Shown: piece by piece, positions 8,091 through 16,661 of the stretch
Layout of the letters: each line of letters opens with the position of its first letter
How positions within the stretch are numbered: position 1 is the first letter of the stretch
Source of the DNA: an uncultured Eubacteriales bacterium
Lineage (GTDB): Bacteria > Bacillota > Clostridia > Oscillospirales > Acutalibacteraceae
Length of the DNA stretch: 64,000 nt
Direction of reading: 5' to 3'
NCBI GenBank assembly: GCA_934630515.1
Contig: CAKTVV010000004.1
Span: 1-64,000 of the forward strand
The notes under the pieces: generated by a model
The model's input: only the letters and a program-made list of their open reading frames with translations
What the model was told of the DNA's origin: nothing
Database searches by the model: none
Translations under genes and position numbers: made by a program

Positions 8091-9295
8091 GGGGTATCCT
8101 CCGTCACCGGCACGCCTAAAGCAGCCAGCCGTTCAAAATAATCCGGAAAGCTCTTCGCCACCGCCTGTGCCCCGGCGATGGAGCCGCCCGTCACGGTGCA
8201 GAGCAGGCTCAGCGCCATGACGATGCGGTGGTCATTATGCCCATCCAGCACAGCGACAGGGGAGCGAAGCACACCCGGCTCCACGGTGACGGCGTTTTCC
8301 TCCACCGTGCAGCGGATGCCGAATTTCGCCAGCTCCTGCGCCATGGCGTGACCCCGGTCACTCTCCTTGATGCGCAGCCGCCGGGTGCCGGTGAGCCGCA
8401 CCCCATGGAGCGCCGCCCCCAGCGCCATCAGCACCGGCCCCAGATCGGGGCAGTCGGCAATGTCCAGCGTGGGGCAGCCCGTCGCCAGCAGCGGATACCA
8501 CTGCCGGTAGACGGCGTCCCCCTGGGCGGTATCCTCCGGCAGCCCCGTCACCGCCACCGCCCCGCCCAGCAGGTTCAGCCCCTCCAGAAAGGCGGCATTG
8601 GAATGATCCCCCTCCACCGTCAGCCGGCAGGGGGCATAGGTCTGCCCGCCGGGGATCCGCATATGCAGCGGGGTGTCCCGCTCCACCGTGACGCCAAAAG
8701 CCGCCATCGCCCGCAGAGTCATATCCACATAGGCGGCGCTTTCCAGACCGCCCACAATTTCAATGGTGCTGTCCCCTGCCAGCAGAGGCAGCGCAAACAG
8801 CAGCCCGCTGATAAACTGACTGGACACATCCCCCCGCACCCGGTAAGCACCGGCGGGGAGCGGTCCCCGCACCGTCACGGACTGCTCCTCCGCCCGGAAG
8901 AACAGCCCCCTCTCGGCGCACAGCTCCTCATACACCCCCAGCGAGCGCTGCAGGAGCCGGGGGCTGCCGATGAGGGTCGCCGGCTCCGTGCCCAGCAGGC
9001 ACAAGGGGATCAGAAACCGCAGGGTGCTGCCGGATTCCCGGCAGCACAGGGGCTGCGCCGCCCCCCGCCGGGGGTCAGCGCCCCCCAGCATCACCGTATC
9101 CCCCTGCCGGGAAACGGCGGCGCCCAAAGCCGCCAGACAGTCCAGCGTCGCCCCCATATCCTCGGAGCCGGACACCCCCTGCACGGCGCTGCCCGCCGAC
9201 AGCGCCCCGCCGATGAGATACCGGTGCGCCATGCTTTTGGAGGGGGGCGCCGCCACCGTTCCCTGCGCCCGCCCGGGATGGATCGTTATCGTCAT
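8087..9295 (-). CDS. aroA: 5-enolpyruvylshikimate-3-phosphate synthase
   Basis: It joins phosphoenolpyruvate to shikimate 3-phosphate. The 402-aa protein carries APPSKSMAHRYLIG (about 18-31), ESGSTLRFLIPL (about 84-95), SSQFISGLLFALP, RIKESDRG and the C-terminal DHRIVMALSLL. The trimmed start ATG at 9295 has GGAG seven bases upstream and overlaps the aroQ stop by four bases; a longer frame to 9379 is not needed. It lies mid-operon. Confidence 0.94.
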   Translation of the reverse strand: MTITIHPGRAQGTVAAPPSKSMAHRYLIGGALSAGSAVQGVSGSEDMGATLDCLAALGAAVSRQGDTVMLGGADPRRGAAQPLCCRESGSTLRFLIPLCLLGTEPATLIGSPRLLQRSLGVYEELCAERGLFFRAEEQSVTVRGPLPAGAYRVRGDVSSQFISGLLFALPLLAGDSTIEIVGGLESAAYVDMTLRAMAAFGVTVERDTPLHMRIPGGQTYAPCRLTVEGDHSNAAFLEGLNLLGGAVAVTGLPEDTAQGDAVYRQWYPLLATGCPTLDIADCPDLGPVLMALGAALHGVRLTGTRRLRIKESDRGHAMAQELAKFGIRCTVEENAVTVEPGVLRSPVAVLDGHNDHRIVMALSLLCTVTGGSIAGAQAVAKSFPDYFERLAALGVPVTEDTP

Positions 9296-9732
9296 AGCGT
9301 ATCTCCGTAATTGTCCAGCAGATACTGCATCGCCTCGGTATACCCCGCCGTGCCGTGTCCGCAGATGGTTTTCACACACGCCGCCCGGATATAGCTCACC
9401 TGCCGGAAGTCCTCCCGTGCCGCCACATCGGAGATATGCACCTCCACGGTGGGAATCCCCACCGCCTTAACGGCATCCAGCAGGGCGACGCTGGTATGGG
9501 TGTACGCCCCGGGATTGATCACGATGCCGTCGGCGTCCCCGTAAGCGCTCTGGATGGCATCCACCAGATCGCCCTCGTGGTTGGACTGGTACAGCCGCAC
9601 CTCCACCCCGTGGGCGGCGGCATACTGCCGCACCCGGTCGCACAGAGCGGGATAGCTCTCCTGCCCATAAATGCCCGGCTCCCGGATCCCCAGCATATTG
9701 AGATTCGGTCCGTTGATCACTAAAATTTTCAT
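9292..9732 (-). CDS. aroQ: 3-dehydroquinate dehydratase, type II
   Basis: It dehydrates 3-dehydroquinate to 3-dehydroshikimate. At 146 aa it is the type II dodecameric form. NGPNLNMLGIREPGIYG at the N-terminus holds the catalytic Tyr, NPGAYTHTSVAL is near 72-83, and VEVHISD near 95-101. It lies 16 bases after the AroE-AroK fusion and overlaps aroA by four bases. Confidence 0.95.
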   Translation of the reverse strand: MKILVINGPNLNMLGIREPGIYGQESYPALCDRVRQYAAAHGVEVRLYQSNHEGDLVDAIQSAYGDADGIVINPGAYTHTSVALLDAVKAVGIPTVEVHISDVAAREDFRQVSYIRAACVKTICGHGTAGYTEAMQYLLDNYGDTL

Positions 9733-9748
9733 ATCCGCTCCGCCTTTC

Positions 9749-10996
9749 CTACTCCGCTGCCTGCCGCCACAGCGCCGTCAACGCCTGCACGTTGTCCTCC
9801 CGGCTGTCTACCGCCGCCAGCACGGCGTCCGCCGCCGCCCGATAGAGGGGATAGCGCTCCCGATACCGCTGCGCCAGCAGCGCCCGGGTCGCCGACAGGG
9901 GGCGATCCGCCGTGACCGCCAGCCGCTCCGGCGGGCGGTCTATGAAGATCAGCGTGCCGTTCTCCCGCAGGAGGCGGATATTCTCCGGGTCAAGGATCGC
10001 CCCGCCGCCGGTGGCAATAACGGCGGACTGCTCCGCCGCCAGACGGGCGATCACCTCCGCCTCCACCCGGCGGAACGCCGGCTCTCCCTCGGCGGCGATC
10101 CACTGCGCCGGGGTGCGCCCGGTCTGCTGTCGGATCTCCGCATCGGAGTCTAAAAACCGCTTGCCCAGCGCCGCCGCCGCCCGCTGCCCCAGGGTGGTCT
10201 TGCCGCAGCCGGGCATCCCGATCAGCACCAGATTGCGCTTATCTGTCTCAATGGCGGTAAACACCCGCTCGATCGCCGCATCCGCCACCGGCTGCCCGAT
10301 GAATTTTTCCACCGCATAGGCTGCCTGCGCCACCAGCATATACAGCCCGCCGCTGGCATTCAAACCCCGCTGCCGGGCTTCCACCACCAGCGCCGGACGC
10401 AGGGGATTATACACCGCATCCGTCACCGAGGTCAGCGCCGGATAATCAGCCAGCTCCAGCGCCATATCTCCCAGATGGGGATACATCCCGCAGGGGGTGG
10501 TGTTGATGAGCGCCTGCGCATCCCCATGGAGCCGGGGGGCATCGGCATAGGTCACCGCATCCTCCCGGGCGGTGCGGGACAGGCGCACCACCTGCGCCGC
10601 CCCCAGCGCCCGGGCGGTGGCTACCGCCGTCTTGGAGGTGCCGCCGCTGCCGGTGACCAGCACCTTTTTGCCGGTGAGGGACACCCCCTGCCGGCGCAGC
10701 AGCGCCGTCATTCCCGCCATATCGGTGTTATAGCCGTACAGCCTGCCCTCCCGCCGGACGATGGTGTTCACCGCTCCGATCTGCCGGGCGGTGTCGCTCA
10801 CCTCATCCAGATAGGGGATCACCGCCTCCTTATAGGGAATGGTGACATTGATCGCCTTAAAATCCGCCCGGCGCATAAACCCGTCCAGCGCCTCCGGCGG
10901 AAGCTCCACCAGCTCATAGGGATAGTCCGCCAGCTGATTATGGACGATTTTGGAGAAGCTGTGTCCCAGCTTTTTCCCGATACAGCCGTATTCCAT
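9749..10996 (-). CDS. aroE: Bifunctional shikimate dehydrogenase / shikimate kinase fusion
   Basis: The 415-aa protein joins two consecutive pathway enzymes. Residues 1 to about 248 are AroE: HSFSKIVHNQL and NVTIPYK bind shikimate, GSGGTSKTAVA is the NADP loop, NTTPCGMYP follows, and GGLYMLVAQAAYAVEKFIG closes the domain. Residues about 255-415 are AroK: Walker A GMPGCGKTT, the substrate aspartates in DSDAEI, and ATGGGAI. Fusion of AroE to AroK in this order is uncommon, so both reactions probably occur on one chain. The frame is continuous through the linker (DKRNLVLIG), with no sign of a missed stop. Confidence 0.92.
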   Translation of the reverse strand: MEYGCIGKKLGHSFSKIVHNQLADYPYELVELPPEALDGFMRRADFKAINVTIPYKEAVIPYLDEVSDTARQIGAVNTIVRREGRLYGYNTDMAGMTALLRRQGVSLTGKKVLVTGSGGTSKTAVATARALGAAQVVRLSRTAREDAVTYADAPRLHGDAQALINTTPCGMYPHLGDMALELADYPALTSVTDAVYNPLRPALVVEARQRGLNASGGLYMLVAQAAYAVEKFIGQPVADAAIERVFTAIETDKRNLVLIGMPGCGKTTLGQRAAAALGKRFLDSDAEIRQQTGRTPAQWIAAEGEPAFRRVEAEVIARLAAEQSAVIATGGGAILDPENIRLLRENGTLIFIDRPPERLAVTADRPLSATRALLAQRYRERYPLYRAAADAVLAAVDSREDNVQALTALWRQAAE

Positions 10997-11042
10997 GATC
11001 CAGACCGTCTCTTTCCTGCATAATTGTTGCCCGGCTGCCGCT

Positions 11043-12131
11043 CTACGCCAGCCAATCCGTGCCCCAGCGCCCCACCAGCAGATCCGCCAGCACCAGCGCC
11101 GTCACGTTGTCCACCACAACCCGTGCCCGATGGACGATGCAGGGGTCATGCCGCCCCTTGCCCTGCAGCGTGGTGTCCGCTCCCGCAGCGAAATCCACCG
11201 TATCCTGCTCCCGCCCGATGGTGGGGGTGGGCTTCACCGCCGTGCGGAAAAGCACCGGCATCCCGTTGGTGATGCCGCCGTTCACACCGCCGTTGTGGTT
11301 GGTGACGGTCACCACCCGTTCCCCCGCCATGCGGAAGGGATCGTTCGCCTCGCTGCCCCGGCGGTCGCACAGAGCGAAGCCGTCCCCAAACTCCACGCCC
11401 TTGACCGCAGGGATGGCGAACAGGGCGGCGCTCAGCACACTCTCCACCGAGGAGAACCAGGGTTCACCCACCCCGGCGGGCACCCCCAGCGCCACCGTCT
11501 CCAGCACGCCGCCCACGCTGTCGCCCTCGGCCCGGGCGGCACGGATACACGCCTGCATCCTCTCCCCCGCCGTCTCGTCCAGCACAGCAAAGGGGCGCCC
11601 GTTCAGCACCTCTGCATCGGCGCTCCAATCGGCAAATGCCCGGTCGTCGATACCCCCCAGACGGGCAATATGGCTGGCGATGACGATGCCCTTTTGCTCC
11701 AGCGCATAGCGCACGATAGCGCCCGCCGCCACCAGCGCCGCCGTCACCCGGCCGCTGAAATGCCCGCCGCCCCGGGGATCGCTGCAGCCCCGGTATTTTA
11801 CATAGCCGGTATAGTCCGCATGCCCCGGGCGGGCGATATGCTCCATGGCGCTGTAATCGCCGGAGCGCACATTTTCATTGGGGATCCGGATGCTCAGGGG
11901 CGTGCCGGTGGTCTTGCCCCGGTACACGCCGCTGTCGATGACGAACCGATCCGGCTCCTGCCGGGGGGTGGAAATATCCCCCACCGGGCGGCGCAGGCTC
12001 AGCTGCGCCCGGATATAGTCCTCCTCCACCGGCAGACCCGGTGCCAGCCCATCCAGCACGGCGCCCACCGCCGCCCCGTGGCTCTCCCCATAGAGGGTCA
12101 GGGTCAGATTGGTACCCAGCACGTTCTTCAT
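11043..12131 (-). CDS. aroC: Chorismate synthase
   Basis: It makes chorismate from EPSP with reduced FMN. The 362-aa length and signatures are typical: GESHGAAVGAVLDG (about 15-28), GGGHFSGRVTAALVAAG near 120-136, and RRGSEANDPF in the second half. The ATG at 12131 overlaps the aroB stop by four bases and has GGGAGGTATT upstream. A 46-base gap separates it from the next gene, aroE-aroK. Confidence 0.95.
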   Translation of the reverse strand: MKNVLGTNLTLTLYGESHGAAVGAVLDGLAPGLPVEEDYIRAQLSLRRPVGDISTPRQEPDRFVIDSGVYRGKTTGTPLSIRIPNENVRSGDYSAMEHIARPGHADYTGYVKYRGCSDPRGGGHFSGRVTAALVAAGAIVRYALEQKGIVIASHIARLGGIDDRAFADWSADAEVLNGRPFAVLDETAGERMQACIRAARAEGDSVGGVLETVALGVPAGVGEPWFSSVESVLSAALFAIPAVKGVEFGDGFALCDRRGSEANDPFRMAGERVVTVTNHNGGVNGGITNGMPVLFRTAVKPTPTIGREQDTVDFAAGADTTLQGKGRHDPCIVHRARVVVDNVTALVLADLLVGRWGTDWLA

Positions 12132-13138
12132 GGCAATACCTCCCGGATCCGGTCAGCGAACACATCAAAGGGCAGGGTCTGCAGCTCCCACTGCCCCACC
12201 GCCGGTACATACACCACCGTGATGTCGCCCCCCGCCAGCTTCTTATCGTGGCGCATGGCGTCGATGAGCCGCTCCTTCTCCCCGGAAAAGGTGGTGGGCA
12301 GCCCCAGCCTTTCCAGCACCGGCAGCAGCCGCTGCCGCACCGCCGGGGCGCACATGGGCAGCATCCCCAGCGCCACACATTCCCCGTGATAGAGGGTGGT
12401 CATGCCGCACTCGCTCTCGATGGCATGCGCCAGCGTGTGCCCAAAATTAAGGATCTTCCGCAGACCGCCCTCTTTTTCATCCTGCTCCACCACCTGCCGC
12501 TTAATGCGCAGAGAGGCTTCGATGATTTGGTCGATGTTTTCTCCCGCATCCGCCGTCTCGAAGAGAGCAAACAGCACCGGGTCGCTGGTGAGGGACATTT
12601 TCACCGCCTCCGCCAGCCCGTTGGCGATCTGCCGGGGCGGGAGGGTGTGCAGCGTATCCGGGTCGATCAGCACCGCCCGGGGCGGGTAAAAGGCTCCCAC
12701 CAGATTTTTGTAGCCTTCAAAATCCACCGCCACCTTGCCGCCGATGGAGGAATCCACCTGAGACAGCACCGTGGTGGGAATGTTGTAAAAATCGATCCCC
12801 CGCATATAGGTGGCAGCGGCAAAGCCCGCCAGATCCCCCATCACGCCGCCGCCCACCGCCACCACGCAATCGGTGCGGGTGAACCGGCGCTGCGCCATCT
12901 CCTGCAAAAGCCGGGTGTATTGCGCCATACATTTCGTCGGCTCCCCCTGAGGCAGCGTCACCACCGCAGGCTGGCTGCACGTCGCCGCCACAGCGGCGGC
13001 ATAGGCGGCGGGCACCCCGTCGTCGGTGACGATCAGCGCCTGCCGATCCAGCCGGAGATATTCCCCCGCCCGGGATAAGCCGCCCCGCTCCAAATGGATG
13101 GGATAGCTGCCCCCGGCGGTCTTTACCGTTAAGATCAT
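12128..13138 (-). CDS. aroB: 3-dehydroquinate synthase
   Basis: It cyclises DAHP to 3-dehydroquinate using NAD and a divalent metal. The 336-aa protein has GGGVMGDLAGFAAATYMRG (about 92-110), the PTTVLSQVDSSIGGKVAVD segment, and the metal-binding NFGHTLAHAIE near 232-242. GGGAGGAGT precedes the ATG at 13138. It overlaps aroC by four bases. Confidence 0.95.
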   Translation of the reverse strand: MILTVKTAGGSYPIHLERGGLSRAGEYLRLDRQALIVTDDGVPAAYAAAVAATCSQPAVVTLPQGEPTKCMAQYTRLLQEMAQRRFTRTDCVVAVGGGVMGDLAGFAAATYMRGIDFYNIPTTVLSQVDSSIGGKVAVDFEGYKNLVGAFYPPRAVLIDPDTLHTLPPRQIANGLAEAVKMSLTSDPVLFALFETADAGENIDQIIEASLRIKRQVVEQDEKEGGLRKILNFGHTLAHAIESECGMTTLYHGECVALGMLPMCAPAVRQRLLPVLERLGLPTTFSGEKERLIDAMRHDKKLAGGDITVVYVPAVGQWELQTLPFDVFADRIREVLP

Positions 13139-13176
13139 ATCCTGTACTCCTCCCTGCTCACGGAATGAAACCGGGT

Positions 13177-14280
13177 TCAGCCGTCCTCGCCCTTGAGCAC
13201 GATCTCCTTTTCAAAGCTGCCCACGATGCGGATGGTGCTGCACTTCTCCTTAAGGCAGCGCAGCATCTCCCGCCCCTTGTCGCTGTGGATGTTGCCCTCC
13301 CCCTCGGCATAGAAATAATAGCTCCAGATCAGCTCCTTGGTGGGGCGGCTTTTCAGCGCCCGCAGGTTAAAGCCGTACTGACCGATGGTCGCCACCGCTT
13401 CGCCCAATGCACCCGCCTCGTTGGCGACGGTAAAGAGCATGATAAACTGATTATCCGCCTTGCCGGGGGCTTTCGGGGTCTTGGAGAATACCGCAAAGCG
13501 GGTGGTGTTGTTGCCGCTCTCGTTGATGTGCGCCTCCAGCTTTTTCAGCCCGAATTTGGCGGCTGCCTCGTCGCTGCCGATGGCGGCGGTATCGTGCCGC
13601 CCCCATTCCGCCACCTGACGGGCGGCGACGGCGGTGTTCACCGCCTCCACCGGCTCAAAGCCGTGGCGGCGGATATAGGCGGCGCACTGCCCCAGCGCCT
13701 GGGGATGGCTCACCACCCGTTTCACCTCATCCATGGTGGTGCCCTTCACCGCCAGCAGATTCTGCACCACCTCGATATCGTAGATGCCGTTGATATACAG
13801 CGGACCGAAGAATGCCAGATCCATCACCTGCCCCACGTCGCCGTTATAGCTGTTCTCAATGGGCAGGATCACGCAGTCGCAGGCGCCATTCACCACGGCA
13901 TCGTAGGCAGCCTTGAAATCCCCGTGGGGCACGGCAATGGCGTCGGGGAACACCCGGTTGGCGGCGATGTTGGCGAAAGCGCCCTCCACGCCGCTGTATG
14001 CCACCCGCATCCCCTCCAGCAGCCGGTGCTGGTATGCCTTGGACACCTCCATGGTGCTGCGCAGAAAATCCACATAGTAGGGGCGCAGCGCCTCATCCGC
14101 CACCAGCCCCGCATTGCGGCGGATGACCTCCGCCTCCCGGGCGGCGTCAAACACCCGCACCCCGTTGGCTTTCTTATACTGCGCCACGGTGCGCACCGCC
14201 GCCATGCGCTGCTCAAACAGCTGCGCCATCGCCTTATCAATGTCGTTGATCGCCAATCGGGCGCTTTCCAGCTCTGTCAT
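13177..14280 (-). CDS. pheA: Bifunctional chorismate mutase / prephenate dehydratase (P-protein)
   Basis: It converts chorismate to prephenate and then phenylpyruvate for phenylalanine synthesis. In 367 aa there are three domains. Residues about 1-85 are an AroQ-class chorismate mutase helix bundle (INDIDKAMAQLFEQRMAAV). Residues about 92-275 are the prephenate dehydratase domain, opening AYSGVEGAFANIAA. The C-terminal ACT domain (about 285-360) contains LRALKSRP, the counterpart of the ESRP Phe-binding motif, so feedback inhibition by phenylalanine is likely. The start overlaps the aminotransferase stop by four bases. Confidence 0.93.
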   Translation of the reverse strand: MTELESARLAINDIDKAMAQLFEQRMAAVRTVAQYKKANGVRVFDAAREAEVIRRNAGLVADEALRPYYVDFLRSTMEVSKAYQHRLLEGMRVAYSGVEGAFANIAANRVFPDAIAVPHGDFKAAYDAVVNGACDCVILPIENSYNGDVGQVMDLAFFGPLYINGIYDIEVVQNLLAVKGTTMDEVKRVVSHPQALGQCAAYIRRHGFEPVEAVNTAVAARQVAEWGRHDTAAIGSDEAAAKFGLKKLEAHINESGNNTTRFAVFSKTPKAPGKADNQFIMLFTVANEAGALGEAVATIGQYGFNLRALKSRPTKELIWSYYFYAEGEGNIHSDKGREMLRCLKEKCSTIRIVGSFEKEIVLKGEDG

Positions 14281-15476
14281 ACCGCACTCTCCCTGTTTTG
14301 ATAGGTCTCCGCCAATGCCTTAAAGCGGGGCAGCGCCCCCTCGATGGTCTCCGGGGCGACGCAATAGGCGATCCGCACATAGCCGGGGCAGCCGAAATCG
14401 TCCCCCGGTACCAACAGCAGCTCAAACCGCTTCGCCCGCTCACAGAACGCATAGGCGTCCGGCTCCGGGGCTTTCACAAACAGATAAAACGCCCCCGCCG
14501 GCGGGGTCACCGCATAGCCGCAGGCGGTCAGCGCTCCATACAGCCGATCCCGGTTCCGCCGATATACGGAAATATCCGGCAGCAGCGCCGCACATTCCCC
14601 TACCGTGTATTGCAGCAGACTGGGGGCACACACATAGCCCAGCGCCCGTCCGGCGCCGCATACCGCCGCATATACCTCCCCGGCGTCGGCCGACGCCGAC
14701 GGCACAAAGATATAGCCGATCCGCTCCCCCGGCAGGGAAAAGGACTTGCTGTAGGAATAGCACACCAGCGTATTGGGATACAGCGCCGGAATGTAGGGCA
14801 CCTCTCCGTCATATGCCAGCTCCCGATAGGGCTCATCCGCCAAAATATAGATGGGGTGCCCGTAAGCCGCCTGCTTTTGCTCCAGCATCGCCGCCAGCGC
14901 CCGCAGGGTTTCCTCTGTATACACCGCCCCGGTGGGATTGTTGGGGGAATTGAGCAGCAGCACCCGGGTATTCTCCGTGACGGCGCTCTCCAGCGCCGCT
15001 ACATCCGGCTGAAAATCCCCCATCCGGCAGGGGACGGTAACAAACTCCGCCCCCGCCGTCTCCGCAAACACCCGGTATTCCGGGAAAAAGGGCGCCGGGC
15101 AGACCACCCGCTCGCCGGGAGTGACCAGCGCCTTCAGCGCAATGGTGAGGGACGCAGCCGCCCCGCAGGTGAGATACAGGTCATCCTTATCCGCTGCCAC
15201 GCCGAACCGCTGCCGGATGGCGGCGGCGATCTTCTCCCGCACCGCCGGAGCGCCGGGGGCAGAGGTATATCCGTGGAGCGCCACCGGGTCGGTCTCCCGT
15301 ACCAGCCGCTCCATCGCCTCCGTCACCGCCGCCGGGGCGGGAATGCTGGGATTGCCGAGGCTGAAATCAAACACGTTCTCCGCCCCGATCTCCGCCCGCC
15401 GGCGGTTGCCGTATTCAAAGATCTCCCGGATCACCGAGCGATGCTTGCCCAGTGCCGCCATCGATTCATTGGCCAT
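14277..15476 (-). CDS. PLP-dependent class I aminotransferase (aromatic/aspartate type)
   Basis: A fold-type I aminotransferase of 399 aa. FDFSLGNPSIPAP lies at about 37-49, NSPNNPTGAVY at about 173-183, and the PLP lysine in YSYSKSFSLPGERIGY near 239-254. As the first gene of the operon it most plausibly performs the last step, transamination of phenylpyruvate and 4-hydroxyphenylpyruvate, although an aspartate aminotransferase role is possible from sequence alone. A GGGGG run eight bases before the ATG serves as the binding site. The leader described at 15517-15726 precedes it. Confidence 0.88.
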   Translation of the reverse strand: MANESMAALGKHRSVIREIFEYGNRRRAEIGAENVFDFSLGNPSIPAPAAVTEAMERLVRETDPVALHGYTSAPGAPAVREKIAAAIRQRFGVAADKDDLYLTCGAAASLTIALKALVTPGERVVCPAPFFPEYRVFAETAGAEFVTVPCRMGDFQPDVAALESAVTENTRVLLLNSPNNPTGAVYTEETLRALAAMLEQKQAAYGHPIYILADEPYRELAYDGEVPYIPALYPNTLVCYSYSKSFSLPGERIGYIFVPSASADAGEVYAAVCGAGRALGYVCAPSLLQYTVGECAALLPDISVYRRNRDRLYGALTACGYAVTPPAGAFYLFVKAPEPDAYAFCERAKRFELLLVPGDDFGCPGYVRIAYCVAPETIEGALPRFKALAETYQNRESAV

Positions 15477-15516
15477 ATCCTATGCCCCCATTGATCGTCT
15501 CAAGATAAAAATGAAA

Positions 15517-15561
15517 CCCGCAACCATCCTCCTGCAAAAAAAATGCATGAGCTGTTGCGGG
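15517..15561 (-). terminator. Leader terminator (attenuator) ahead of aromatic operon
   Basis: On the minus strand CCCGCAAC (15561-15554) pairs with GTTGCGGG (15524-15517) and is followed by TTTCATTTTTATCTT. The 29-base loop contains its own TGCA/TGCA pairing around eight Ts. It lies between the leader peptide and the first structural gene, 40 bases before the ATG, where a terminator is useful only if read-through is regulated. Confidence 0.6.
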
Positions 15562-15591
15562 CTGTCCGTACAATATAAGGAAAGCAGCGGT

Positions 15592-15660
15592 TTACCGCTC
15601 CCCGGTGTACAGACAGTCCGTCGTATACAGATAAAATCGTCCGCTCTGATACCCGAACAA
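15592..15660 (-). CDS. Phe/Tyr-rich leader peptide of the aromatic operon
   Basis: A 22-codon frame with TTG start at 15660 and TAA at 15594-15592 encodes MFGYQSGRFYLYTTDC followed by LYTGER. Phe is at positions 2 and 9 and Tyr at 4, 10, 12 and 18, so six of 22 residues are products of the downstream pathway. AAGGAAAGG lies six to nine bases before the TTG. A GTG start at 15669 or 15690 would lengthen it, but 15690 is too close to the predicted transcription start. The segment CTGTCTGTAC (15616-15607) near its end can pair with GTACGGACAG (15571-15562), which directly abuts the terminator stem. This is the layout of a translating-ribosome attenuator. The start codon choice is uncertain. Confidence 0.55.
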   Translation of the reverse strand: MFGYQSGRFYLYTTDCLYTGER

Positions 15661-15697
15661 CCTGCTCACCCTTTCCTTTGTAAAGTTCACAAGGGGT

Positions 15698-15726
15698 ATT
15701 CTACCCCGTTTTTGCCGGTTTGTCAA
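15698..15726 (-). promoter_or_regulatory. Consensus promoter of the aromatic operon
   Basis: Minus strand TTGACA (15726-15721), exactly 17 bases, then TAGAAT (15703-15698). Transcription should start near 15691, giving a leader RNA of about 215 bases before the aminotransferase start. Confidence 0.8.
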
Positions 15727-15786
15727 GAGAAAATGCAAAAATAATTTTGCGCTTTTAAGCGATAAAGCGAGCCGGCACCGGACCGC

Positions 15787-15815
15787 TTGACAAACAGCAG
15801 AAAGCCCTTTATACT
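15787..15815 (+). promoter_or_regulatory. Promoter of the SGNH hydrolase gene
   Basis: TTGACA at 15787-15792, a 17-bp spacer and TATACT at 15810-15815; the start codon is 57 bases further on. It diverges from the aromatic operon promoter. Confidence 0.78.
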
Positions 15816-15871
15816 GGATCCGATAACCGATTGGTTGACAGACGATGGGCAAATGAACAGGGGGATGTTTT

Positions 15872-16495
15872 ATGCAATTGGGAAGAACACTGATTTTGGG
15901 TGACAGCTATTCGACCTTTGCCGGGTATATTCCCGAAGGATTTCACGCCTGGTACCCACAGGCTGACGGCAATGACGTGCAGCGGGTGGAAGACACCTGG
16001 TGGTACGGGCTATTGGACGGTCAAAACAACATACTGGTGCGCAACGACAGCTTTTCCGGCGCCACCGTGTGCAACACCGTCCGCCCGGAGCTGTCCGTGG
16101 ATACCTCGTTCGTGTCCCGGCTGCAGGCGCTGGTCGCCGGAGGCTTCTTCGTCAAAAATCCGGTGGACACGGTGCTGGTCTTCGGCGGCACCAACGACCA
16201 CTGGACGCAGGCACCGGTGGGGCAATTCCAGACCGCTCCCTTTACTGAGCAAGACCTGCTGGCGTTCGTGCCGGCTTGCTGCGCCATCGCTGCGCAGCTG
16301 GCGGAAAGCGCCCCGACCGCCAAGGTCTGCTGGCTGATCAATACGGAGCTGGGGGAGGACTATTCCGCCGGTATCCGGCAAGCCGCTGCGTATTACGGTC
16401 AGACCTGTCTCGCCTTTGCGCACATCGACAAGCAATCGGGCCATCCCAGCGTACAGGGGATGGCGGAGATCGCCGCAGCGATACGGGCATTTTGA
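15872..16495 (+). CDS. SGNH/GDSL-family hydrolase
   Basis: A 207-aa esterase-type protein with the SGNH blocks in order: block I LILGDSYSTF with the nucleophile Ser (about 7-16), block II Asn in RNDSFSGATV, block III FGGTNDHW (about 105-112), and a C-terminal acid/His pair in HIDKQSGHPSVQGM (about 186-199). No signal peptide is visible, so it is probably cytoplasmic. The natural substrate (acetylated sugar or lipid) cannot be deduced. AGGGGGATG precedes the ATG, and a separate promoter drives it. Confidence 0.82.
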   Translation: MQLGRTLILGDSYSTFAGYIPEGFHAWYPQADGNDVQRVEDTWWYGLLDGQNNILVRNDSFSGATVCNTVRPELSVDTSFVSRLQALVAGGFFVKNPVDTVLVFGGTNDHWTQAPVGQFQTAPFTEQDLLAFVPACCAIAAQLAESAPTAKVCWLINTELGEDYSAGIRQAAAYYGQTCLAFAHIDKQSGHPSVQGMAEIAAAIRAF

Positions 16496-16497
16496 AT

Positions 16498-16521
16498 GAG
16501 CTGCTGCTTGGGCAGCAGCTC
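16498..16521 (+). terminator. Hairpin just after the SGNH gene
   Basis: GAGCTGCTGC pairs perfectly with GCAGCAGCTC around a four-base loop, three bases past the stop codon. There is no T-run, so termination strength is doubtful. Confidence 0.4.
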
Positions 16522-16623
16522 TGGCTGTCCGAGCAGCAGTTCAGGCTGCTGCCGTCCGAGCCGATGCACCCGGGTGAGCCGTGTGCCTGACCGCTATCCC
16601 TGCGCCCCGATAAAAACAGAATG

Positions 16624-16650
16624 CTCCCCGGCGGGAAACCCGCCGGGGAG
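16624..16650 (-). terminator. Terminator after nucleoside hydrolase
   Basis: CTCCCCGGCGGG and CCCGCCGGGGAG form a perfect 12-bp stem around a three-base loop. On the minus strand it is followed by CATTCTGTTTTTATC, twelve bases past the gene's stop. Confidence 0.75.
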
Positions 16651-16661
16651 CCAAACAGGAC

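Noticed and set aside
15476..15726. T-box riboswitch upstream of the aromatic operon
   Set aside because: No conserved T-box (UGGNACCGCG) or stem I pattern found; leader-peptide attenuation fits better.
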